Assembly (NCBI GenBank): GCA_910586225.1
Contig: CAJUIL010000049.1
Location: 1 to 16,499 of the forward strand
Reading direction: 5' to 3'
Length of the DNA: 16,499 nt
Source: an uncultured Eubacterium sp.
GTDB lineage: Bacteria; Bacillota; Clostridia; Lachnospirales; Lachnospiraceae
Shown here: positions 6,701 through 12,966 of the stretch, piece after piece
Layout: the number at the start of each line of letters is the position of its first letter
Numbering within the stretch: the first letter of the stretch is position 1
Position numbers and translations under genes: made by a program
The notes under the pieces: generated by a model
Databases searched by the model: none
The model's input: the letters and a program-made list of their open reading frames with translations, nothing else
Told to the model about the DNA's origin: nothing

Positions 6701-7619
6701 ACGTATGAATATCGGGCAGGTATTGGAGATCCATTTAAGCCTTGCAGCGAAGGCGCTTGGCTTTAATATCGAAACACCGGTGTTTGACGGTGCGCGAGAA
6801 GTTGATATCCAGGATACGCTGGAGCTGGCAAATGATTATGTCAATATGGAATGGGATGCTTTTGAACAAAAGTATCAGGATCAGCTGCGCGAGGATGTGA
6901 TCCAGTATTTATCTGATCATAGAGATCACAGAGAGGTGTGGAAGGGCGTGCCGATTTCCAGAGATGGAAAGGTACGGCTGCGTGATGGCCGTACAGGTGA
7001 GTATTTCGACTCTGCGGTTACGATCGGGCATATGCATTACCTGAAGCTGCATCATCTGGTTGATGATAAGATCCATGCACGTTCCACAGGCCCATATTCT
7101 CTCGTTACACAGCAGCCGCTTGGCGGTAAAGCACAGTTCGGCGGGCAGCGTTTCGGGGAAATGGAAGTATGGGCGCTGGAGGCGTATGGCGCGTCTTATA
7201 CGCTGCAGGAAATCCTGACCGTAAAATCAGACGACGTTGTTGGACGTGTCAAGACGTATGAAGCGATTATCAAAGGCGAAAATATTCCGGAGCCTGGTAT
7301 TCCGGAATCCTTTAAGGTATTGCTTAAGGAGCTGCAGTCATTGGCGCTGGATGTGCGCGTGCTGGATGAAAACCGCAATGAAGTGCAGTTGATGGAAACG
7401 AGTGAATATGGTAATACAGATTTAAATTCTATTATATCAGGAGACAAGGATTTTGCGTTTGAAAGCAACGAATCCTTTAGCAAAATGGGATTTTCCAAGA
7501 AGGAATTCGATGCGGAGAGCGAGGAGCTTGTGGACGCGGAAGAGGATGAACTGGAAGAAGATGAGGATGATTCTATTTTTGTAGAAGATTTCGATGACGA
7601 CGGTTCAGATATGGAATAG
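3735..7619 (+). CDS. rpoB: DNA-directed RNA polymerase subunit beta
   Basis: Beta forms one pincer of core RNA polymerase and contributes to the catalytic centre. The 1294-residue product begins MEKNRIRPVDTGRSIRMSYS. The rifampicin region (residues 492-521, FGSSQLSQFMDQNNPLGELT...) keeps the sensitive-type residues Asp502, His512 and Ser517 (E. coli 516, 526, 531). The GDKMAGRHGNKG segment supplies Lys949 and Lys957 (E. coli 1065 and 1073). The conserved C-terminal GGKAQFGGQRFGEMEVWALEAYGA motif is present. Residues 1259-1294 form a very acidic tail with 22 Asp/Glu in 36 and no Lys or Arg. I chose ATG 3735 because GAGAGGTG at 3718-3725 lies upstream; an in-frame reading from 3690 has no such site. 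rpoC starts 15 bases later. Confidence 0.98.
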   Translation: MEKNRIRPVDTGRSIRMSYSRQKEVLEMPNLIEVQKDSYQWFLKEGLKEVFADISPISDYSGHLSLDFIDFTLCEDDVKYTIPECKERDATYAAPLKVKVRLYNKENGEINDHEIFMGDLPLMTETGTFVINGAERVIVSQLVRSPGIYYAISHDKVGKTLYSCTVIPNRGAWLEYETDSNDVFYVRVDRTRKVPITVLVRALGVGTNQEILDLFGEEPKIVASFGKDVATNYEQGLLELYKKIRPGEPLTVDSAESLITAMFFDPRRYDLAKVGRYKFNKKLHFKNRLKGQVLAEAVTFPDPETGEVIELQPGTTLSRDAAEKIQNAAVPYVWIQTEERNVKVLSSMMVDFSVWCPQLDPNEIGIRELVYYPALKKLLEENEGADDEELKALFRKNINLLIPKHITKEDIFASINYNMHLEWEIGNDDDIDHLGNRRIRAVGELLQNQYRIGLSRLERVVRERMTTQDLEGISPQSLINIKPVTAAVKEFFGSSQLSQFMDQNNPLGELTHKRRLSALGPGGLSRDRAGFEVRDVHYSHYGRMCPIETPEGPNIGLINSLACYARINEYGFVEAPYRKIDKSDPKNPRVTEEVVYMTADEEDNYHVAQANEKLDANGCFVRNSVSGRYLEETQEYDKTMFDYMDVSPKMVFSVATALIPFLQNDDANRALMGSNMQRQAVPLLTTEAPVVGTGMEPKAAVDSGVCVVAKKPGTVESSVSNEIKIRNDDGTLSTYRLSKFTRSNQSNCYNQRPVVFKGEHVEANEVIADGPSTSQGELALGKNPLIGFMTWEGYNYEDAVLLSERLVQDDVYTSIHIEEYEAEARDTKLGPEEITRDVPGVGDDALKDLDERGIIRIGAEVRAGDILVGKVTPKGETELTAEERLLRAIFGEKAREVRDTSLKVPHGEYGIVVDAKVFTRDNGDELSPGVNQAVRIYIAQKRKISVGDKMAGRHGNKGVVSRVLPVEDMPFLPNGRPLDIVLNPLGVPSRMNIGQVLEIHLSLAAKALGFNIETPVFDGAREVDIQDTLELANDYVNMEWDAFEQKYQDQLREDVIQYLSDHRDHREVWKGVPISRDGKVRLRDGRTGEYFDSAVTIGHMHYLKLHHLVDDKIHARSTGPYSLVTQQPLGGKAQFGGQRFGEMEVWALEAYGASYTLQEILTVKSDDVVGRVKTYEAIIKGENIPEPGIPESFKVLLKELQSLALDVRVLDENRNEVQLMETSEYGNTDLNSIISGDKDFAFESNESFSKMGFSKKEFDAESEELVDAEEDELEEDEDDSIFVEDFDDDGSDME

Positions 7620-7634
7620 AAGGGAGTGCCATAT

Positions 7635-10600
7635 ATGTCAGAAATAATGAACGAAGAAACCAATCAGCCAATTCAGTTTGATGCGATTCAGATTGGTTTG
7701 GCCTCGCCGGAAAAAATCAGGGAATGGTCAAAGGGGGAAGTAAAAAAACCGGAGACGATCAACTACCGGACGCTAAAACCGGAAAAAGACGGATTATACT
7801 GTGAGAAAATCTTTGGGCCGAGCAAGGACTGGGAGTGTCATTGCGGAAAGTATAAAAAGATCCGCTATAAAGGCGTTGTCTGCGACCGATGCGGCGTTGA
7901 GATCACAAAAGCAAGCGTCCGCAGGGAGCGTATGGGGCATATTGAGCTGGCGGCTCCTGTTTCCCATATCTGGTATTTTAAAGGGATTCCAAGCCGTATG
8001 GGTCTGATCTTGGATCTGTCTCCAAGGACATTGGAAAAAGTGCTGTATTTTGCTTCGTATATCGTGTTGGATCCAGGTACAACGGAATTAAGCTATAAAC
8101 AGGTGCTTTCAGAAAATGAGTATCAGGAAGCAAGGGAAAAATATGGAAGCGCGTTCCGCGTCGGCATGGGCGCGGAGTCGATCTTGGAGCTTTTGCAGGC
8201 GATCGATCTGGAAAAGGATTCGGTATCGCTGAAAGCTGCGTTAAAGGACGCGACTGGGCAGAAGCGTGCCAGGATCATCAAACGGCTGGAAGTTGTCGAT
8301 GCGTTTTATGAGTCGGGAAACAAGCCGGAATGGATGATCATGACGGTCATTCCAGTGCTGCCTCCGGATCTGCGTCCGATGGTGCAGCTGGACGGCGGAC
8401 GTTTTGCGACATCAGATCTGAATGATCTGTACCGTAGGATCATTAACCGGAATAACCGGCTGCGCAGGCTGTTAGAGCTTGGCGCGCCGGATATTATCGT
8501 GCGGAATGAAAAGCGGATGCTGCAGGAAGCTGTAGACGCGCTGATCGACAACGGCAGAAGAGGGCGTCCGGTTACCGGGCCTGGCAACCGTGCGCTGAAG
8601 TCTTTATCGGATATGTTAAAGGGTAAGGGCGGACGTTTCCGGCAGAATTTGTTAGGAAAGCGTGTGGATTATTCGGGACGATCCGTTATTGTCGTGGGGC
8701 CGGAGCTAAAAATTTACCAGTGCGGTCTGCCGAAGGAAATGGCGATCGAGCTGTTTAAACCGTTTGTTATGAAGGAGCTTGTTTCTAACGGTACGGCGCA
8801 TAACATCAAGAGCGCGAAAAAGATGGTGGAGCGTTTACAGACCGAGGTATGGGACGTTCTGGAAGAGGTTATTAAGGAGCATCCGGTAATGCTGAACCGT
8901 GCGCCTACGCTGCATCGTCTTGGTATCCAGGCGTTTGAGCCAATCCTGGTCGAGGGTAAGGCGATCAAGCTGCATCCGCTCGTATGTACGGCGTATAACG
9001 CGGATTTTGACGGTGACCAGATGGCCGCGCATCTTCCGCTTTCGCAGGAGGCGCAGGCGGAATGCCGCTTTATGCTGCTGTCGCCGAACAACCTGTTAAA
9101 GCCATCGGACGGCGGACCGGTAGCGGTTCCTTCCCAGGATATGGTACTTGGCATTTATTATCTGACGCAGGAGCGGCCTGGTTCTTTGGGAGAAGGCTCT
9201 TATTATAAAAATGTAAATGAAGCGATCCTGGCGTATGAAAATCAGGCGTGTACGCTGCACAGCCGTATTCATGTGCGTGTCAGCCGCAAGCTGGCGGATG
9301 GAACGGTAAAGTCCGGAACGATCGAGTCTACGCTGGGAAGATTTATTTTTAATGAAATCATACCGCAGGATCTGGGCTTTGTAGACCGCAGCAAGCCAGA
9401 AAATGAGCTGGTGCTGGAGGTTGATTTCCATGTGGCGAAGAAGCAGTTAAAGCAGATCTTGGAGAAGGTTATCAATGTGCATGGCGCGACGACAACAGCA
9501 GAAGTGCTGGATGATATCAAGTCCATGGGCTATAAATATTCTACAAGAGCAGCAATGACCGTATCCATTTCGGATATGACCGTGCCGCCGCAAAAGCCGG
9601 AGCTGATCAACGATGCACAGAATACTGTGGACAGAATCACGAAGCAGTATAAGCGTGGTCTGATCACAGAGGAAGAGCGTTATAAAGAAGTTGTAGAAGT
9701 ATGGAAGGAAACGGACGACGAGCTGACACACGCGCTGTTGTCTGGTCTGGATAAATATAACAATATTTTCATGATGGCGGATTCCGGCGCCCGTGGTTCT
9801 GATAAGCAGATCAAGCAGCTTGCGGGTATGCGTGGTCTTATGGCAGACACGACCGGAAGGACGATCGAGATGCCGATCAAGTCAAACTTCCGTGAGGGGC
9901 TTGACGTACTGGAATACTTTATGTCTGCGCATGGAGCCAGAAAAGGAATGTCCGATACTGCGCTGCGTACGGCGGACTCCGGTTATCTGACAAGACGTCT
10001 TGTCGACGTATCACAAGAACTGATCGTGCGGGAGTTGGACTGCAACGAGGGCAAGGATCGGGAAATTCCTGGCATGGTCGTAACTGCGTTTATGGACGGC
10101 AAGGAGGAGATTGAAAGCCTGCAGGAGCGTCTGACGGGGCGGTTCTCGTGTGAAACGGTATGCGACAAGGACGGAAATGTGCTTGTGAAGGCAAACCATA
10201 TGATTACGCCAAGACGCGCAGAGAAGATCATGAGTATCGGTGTAGATGAAAACGGTGAACCGATCTCGAAGCTAAAGATCCGTACAATATTAACGTGCCG
10301 TTCACTGGACGGTGTTTGTGCGAAATGTTATGGTACGAATATGGCGACCGGACAGTCTGTACAGGTTGGTGAAGCCATCGGTATTATCGCGGCACAGTCT
10401 ATCGGAGAGCCAGGTACACAGCTTACGATGCGTACGTTCCATTCGGGCGGTGTTGCCGGTGATGATATCACACAGGGTCTTCCTCGTGTCGAGGAGCTTT
10501 TTGAGGCTAGAAAGCCGAAGGGTCTTGCGATCATTACCGAATTTGGCGGTGTCGCTACGATCAAGGATACAAAGAAAAAGCGTGAGATCATTGTAACGAA

Positions 10601-11525
10601 CCAGGAAACAGGCGAATCGAAGGCATATCTGATCCCATACGGATCCCGCATTAAGGTAATGGACGGGGCGGTGCTGGAAGCCGGAGACGAGCTGACAGAA
10701 GGTTCTGTTAATCCGCATGATATTTTAAAGATCAAAGGCGTACGGGCGGTACAGGATTACCTGCTGCGTGAAGTGCAGAGAGTATACCGCTTACAGGGTG
10801 TGGAGATCAACGATAAGCATATTGAAGTTATCGTGCGTCAGATGTTAAAGAAGATCCGTATTGAAAACAACGGAGATTCGGATTTCCTGCCAGGAACGCT
10901 GGTCGACAATCTGGAATTTGAGGATGCAAACGAGAGGCTGGAGCGAGAGGATCAGGAGCCAGCGGAAGGCGCGCAGGTGCTTCTTGGTATTACAAAGGCT
11001 TCGCTTGCGACAAATTCTTTCTTATCAGCAGCTTCGTTCCAGGAGACAACGAAGGTATTGACCGAAGCGGCGATCAAGGGCAAAATTGACCCATTGATCG
11101 GGTTAAAGGAAAATGTTATCATCGGTAAGCTGATCCCTGCCGGAACCGGCATGAAGCGCTACCGCAGCATCAAGCTGGATTCGGATGTGAACGAACAGGA
11201 AGTATTGTTCGGCGAGGAGGATTTTATGGAGCTTGAGGAGGGTGCAGGCGCAGCGGAGCTGGCAGATACGTCAGGCGGCCATACGGCGCTGTTCGCGATG
11301 GACGAAGAGGACAGCGAGGAGGATGATCCGTTCGAGGAAGGCGCGCAAGAGGAAGATTTATTTGCGCAGGACGCGGAACATCCGGTATTTTCAGATGCAG
11401 CAGGGATGCGGGCCTATGCAGAAGGCGTGGAACATGAAAATACGTATGCCGACGACGCTTACGAAGAGGATGCCGATACGAACTCTGACAAAGCGGAAGA
11501 CGAGGAATATGCGTTAATGGATTAG
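7635..11525 (+). CDS. rpoC: DNA-directed RNA polymerase subunit beta-prime
   Basis: Beta-prime holds the catalytic magnesium and the mobile trigger loop. The 1296-residue protein has the N-terminal zinc site (Cys68, Cys70, Cys83, Cys86), the invariant NADFDGDQM loop at residues 455-463 (Asp457, 459, 461 bind magnesium), the bridge helix near 768-795 (ARKGMSDTALRTADSGYLTRR), the second zinc site (Cys803, Cys888, Cys895, Cys898) and trigger-loop residues Met932, Arg933 and His936. Residues 1193-1296 form an acidic tail, about 39 Asp/Glu in 104 with only two Lys/Arg, making the protein longer than the roughly 1200 residues of the Bacillus subtilis subunit. The start is ATG 7635, nine bases after AAGGGAG; an in-frame GTG at 7626 overlaps that site. 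A strong terminator follows. Confidence 0.98.
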   Translation: MSEIMNEETNQPIQFDAIQIGLASPEKIREWSKGEVKKPETINYRTLKPEKDGLYCEKIFGPSKDWECHCGKYKKIRYKGVVCDRCGVEITKASVRRERMGHIELAAPVSHIWYFKGIPSRMGLILDLSPRTLEKVLYFASYIVLDPGTTELSYKQVLSENEYQEAREKYGSAFRVGMGAESILELLQAIDLEKDSVSLKAALKDATGQKRARIIKRLEVVDAFYESGNKPEWMIMTVIPVLPPDLRPMVQLDGGRFATSDLNDLYRRIINRNNRLRRLLELGAPDIIVRNEKRMLQEAVDALIDNGRRGRPVTGPGNRALKSLSDMLKGKGGRFRQNLLGKRVDYSGRSVIVVGPELKIYQCGLPKEMAIELFKPFVMKELVSNGTAHNIKSAKKMVERLQTEVWDVLEEVIKEHPVMLNRAPTLHRLGIQAFEPILVEGKAIKLHPLVCTAYNADFDGDQMAAHLPLSQEAQAECRFMLLSPNNLLKPSDGGPVAVPSQDMVLGIYYLTQERPGSLGEGSYYKNVNEAILAYENQACTLHSRIHVRVSRKLADGTVKSGTIESTLGRFIFNEIIPQDLGFVDRSKPENELVLEVDFHVAKKQLKQILEKVINVHGATTTAEVLDDIKSMGYKYSTRAAMTVSISDMTVPPQKPELINDAQNTVDRITKQYKRGLITEEERYKEVVEVWKETDDELTHALLSGLDKYNNIFMMADSGARGSDKQIKQLAGMRGLMADTTGRTIEMPIKSNFREGLDVLEYFMSAHGARKGMSDTALRTADSGYLTRRLVDVSQELIVRELDCNEGKDREIPGMVVTAFMDGKEEIESLQERLTGRFSCETVCDKDGNVLVKANHMITPRRAEKIMSIGVDENGEPISKLKIRTILTCRSLDGVCAKCYGTNMATGQSVQVGEAIGIIAAQSIGEPGTQLTMRTFHSGGVAGDDITQGLPRVEELFEARKPKGLAIITEFGGVATIKDTKKKREIIVTNQETGESKAYLIPYGSRIKVMDGAVLEAGDELTEGSVNPHDILKIKGVRAVQDYLLREVQRVYRLQGVEINDKHIEVIVRQMLKKIRIENNGDSDFLPGTLVDNLEFEDANERLEREDQEPAEGAQVLLGITKASLATNSFLSAASFQETTKVLTEAAIKGKIDPLIGLKENVIIGKLIPAGTGMKRYRSIKLDSDVNEQEVLFGEEDFMELEEGAGAAELADTSGGHTALFAMDEEDSEEDDPFEEGAQEEDLFAQDAEHPVFSDAAGMRAYAEGVEHENTYADDAYEEDADTNSDKAEDEEYALMD

Positions 11526-11530
11526 ACACA

Positions 11531-11573
11531 AAATACCATGGAAAAGAAATATTCTTTTTCATGGTATTTTTTT
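11531..11573 (+). terminator. Intrinsic terminator of rpoBC
   Basis: An 18-bp stem runs from 11531-11548 to 11552-11569 with a three-base ATA loop and one G-T pair; the outer ten pairs (AAATACCATG / CATGGTATTT) are perfect. Seven T follow (11567-11573). It begins six bases after the rpoC stop and looks like a true operon end. Confidence 0.92.
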
Positions 11574-11643
11574 CTAAAAACAGGGGAAAATAAGATACAA
11601 ACAGTGCAATATGCTGAATTATGCTGAAATAGAGAAATCTTCC

Positions 11644-11672
11644 TTGACAATCCGAAAATCTCTATATATAAT
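11644..11672 (+). promoter_or_regulatory. Consensus promoter for rpsL-rpsG-fusA
   Basis: TTGACA (11644-11649) and TATAAT (11667-11672) are exact consensus hexamers 17 bases apart. Transcription should start near 11679, giving a leader of about 90 bases before rpsL. Confidence 0.9.
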
Positions 11673-11700
11673 ATTCCGGTATGTGGTAGTGTTGTGTATA

Positions 11701-11762
11701 TCGTATCAGTTCGACAATACGACCTGCCGCAGCAGGTAACATGATATAAAATGCAGGAGGTG
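11701..11762 (+). promoter_or_regulatory. Structured leader of rpsL with two hairpins
   Basis: Two adjacent perfect inverted repeats lie in the leader: TCGTAT (11701-11706) / ATACGA (11717-11722), and ACCTGC (11722-11727) / GCAGGT (11732-11737) with a CGCA loop; they share base 11722. CCTGC (11723-11727) can alternatively pair with GCAGG (11753-11757), which runs into the rpsL ribosome binding site AGGAGGTG (11755-11762). This suggests, but does not prove, control of rpsL translation. No T-run follows either hairpin, so they are not terminators. Confidence 0.5.
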
Positions 11763-11768
11763 AAAATA

Positions 11769-12191
11769 ATGCCAACATTTAACCAGTTAGTAAGAAAAGG
11801 AAGAAAGTCAGCTGCAAAGAAATCTACAGCACCGGCTCTTCAGAAGGGATACAATTCCTTACAGAAGAAAGCGACAGATACAGCTTCTCCGCAGAAGCGT
11901 GGTGTATGTACTGCTGTTAAGACAGCCACTCCTAAGAAACCTAACTCAGCGCTTCGAAAGATTGCCAGAGTACGTCTTTCAAACGGAATCGAAGTTACAA
12001 GCTACATTCCGGGTGAAGGTCATAACTTACAGGAGCATAGTGTTGTTCTTATCCGCGGCGGAAGAGTAAAGGATTTACCTGGTACAAGATACCATATTAT
12101 CAGAGGTACACTTGATACAGCAGGTGTTGCGAACAGACGTCAGGCTCGTTCCAAATACGGCGCGAAAAGACCGAAAGACGCTAAAAAATAA
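11769..12191 (+). CDS. rpsL: 30S ribosomal protein S12
   Basis: S12 lies at the decoding centre and affects accuracy. The 140-residue protein is the long form typical of Bacillota: residues about 26-40 (KGYNSLQKKATDTAS) are an insertion absent from the 124-residue E. coli protein but present in B. subtilis. The TPKKPNSALRK loop (Lys56/Lys57) and GGRVKDLPG (Lys101) keep the lysines where streptomycin resistance changes usually map, so it looks sensitive-type. I chose ATG 11769, six bases after AGGAGGTG. An in-frame ATG at 11751 would put that site inside the gene. It is the first gene after its own promoter, and no L7Ae-type gene lies between rpoC and it. Confidence 0.97.
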   Translation: MPTFNQLVRKGRKSAAKKSTAPALQKGYNSLQKKATDTASPQKRGVCTAVKTATPKKPNSALRKIARVRLSNGIEVTSYIPGEGHNLQEHSVVLIRGGRVKDLPGTRYHIIRGTLDTAGVANRRQARSKYGAKRPKDAKK

Positions 12192-12460
12192 AATTGCATA
12201 ATTAAGATTATATTTTTAGCGGAGCAATATCACTCAATGTATCAAGATGCGTATGCTAAGCGGCAGCGCAAATAGAGGTTAGTGTTGGAATTATTTGTGC
12301 CGGGATGTTTTGTTTGGAACAGAACAAACTGGTAAAACCGATTTAGATGATAGAATAAATAACTCCGCACGTAACACAACAAGTGAGTACCGTTGAATTA
12401 ATCGAAATGGAAAATCTGTCCGGGGGCGGGCAGTAAAAAATGATTAAGGAGGGAAGTATC
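12192..12460 (+). promoter_or_regulatory. Structured rpsL-rpsG spacer, candidate S7 control region
   Basis: This 269-base gap has no plausible gene or promoter. It contains several inverted repeats. GCGGAG (12219-12224) can pair at long range with CTCCGC (12363-12368). Inside that span are GCGCAAATA (12266-12274) / TATTTGTGC (12292-12300), nine pairs with one G-T, and TTTGTT (12309-12314) / AACAAA (12323-12328). Just before the rpsG ribosome binding site is CTGTCC (12416-12421) / GGGCAG (12428-12433) with a GGGGGC loop. In E. coli the equivalent spacer is the target of S7 repression; assigning the same role here is inference, and I could not match the E. coli structure. Confidence 0.5.
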
Positions 12461-12931
12461 GTGCCACGTAAAGGACATACTCAGAAAAGAGAAGTTTTAG
12501 CTGATCCAATTTACAACAATACAGTCGTTACAAAGCTGATCAACAATATCATGCTCGACGGCAAGAAAGGTATTGCACAGAAAATTGTATATCATGCATT
12601 CGAGCGGGTTGCTGCAAAGACAGACAGACCTGCAGTAGAGGTTTTTGAGGATGCTATGAACAACATCATGCCTGTATTGGAGGTAAAGGCAAGACGTATC
12701 GGCGGCGCTACGTATCAGGTGCCGATCGAAGTACGGCCGGACCGCCGTCAGGCGTTGGCGCTTCGCTGGCTGACCATGTTTTCACGGAAAAGATCTGAGA
12801 AGACAATGGAAGAACGACTGGCAAATGAGATCATGGATGCGGCAAATAATACAGGGGCATCTGTGAAACGGAAAGAGGATATGCACAAGATGGCAGAAGC
12901 AAACAAGGCATTTGCTCATTACAGATTCTAA
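12461..12931 (+). CDS. rpsG: 30S ribosomal protein S7
   Basis: S7 starts assembly of the 30S head by binding the 3' major domain of 16S rRNA and contacts E-site tRNA. The 156-residue product begins MPRKGHTQKREVLADP and has the normal length. Conserved parts include LINNIMLDGKKGIAQKIVY (about residues 26-44), the VKARRIGGATYQVPIEV beta-hairpin region (about 75-91), RRQALALRWL and the C-terminal KMAEANKAFAHYRF. The start is GTG at 12461, seven bases after AAGGAGGG (12446-12453). An in-frame ATG at 12440 precedes that site and is rejected. fusA follows after 35 bases. Confidence 0.97.
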   Translation: MPRKGHTQKREVLADPIYNNTVVTKLINNIMLDGKKGIAQKIVYHAFERVAAKTDRPAVEVFEDAMNNIMPVLEVKARRIGGATYQVPIEVRPDRRQALALRWLTMFSRKRSEKTMEERLANEIMDAANNTGASVKRKEDMHKMAEANKAFAHYRF

Positions 12932-12966
12932 TGTGCATGTTGCAGTATAATTAGGAGGAAAAAATC

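Noticed and set aside
7196..7663. A 155-residue serine-rich reading frame on the - strand over the rpoB end
   Set aside because: The serine runs are the reverse complement of the Asp/Glu codons of the acidic beta tail; no ribosome binding site or family resemblance.
3735..11525. Horizontal transfer of rpoBC, suggested by more GCG-type codons than in rplL or tuf
   Set aside because: The difference fits stronger codon selection in the short, very highly expressed genes; gene order and sequence character are uniform.
11224..11562. A 112-residue Pro/Leu/Arg-rich - strand reading frame over the rpoC end
   Set aside because: It is a shadow of the acidic beta-prime tail and runs into the terminator hairpin.
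12946..12951. TATAAT just upstream of fusA as a promoter
   Set aside because: No -35-like hexamer lies 16-18 bases upstream, and the motif abuts the fusA ribosome binding site.
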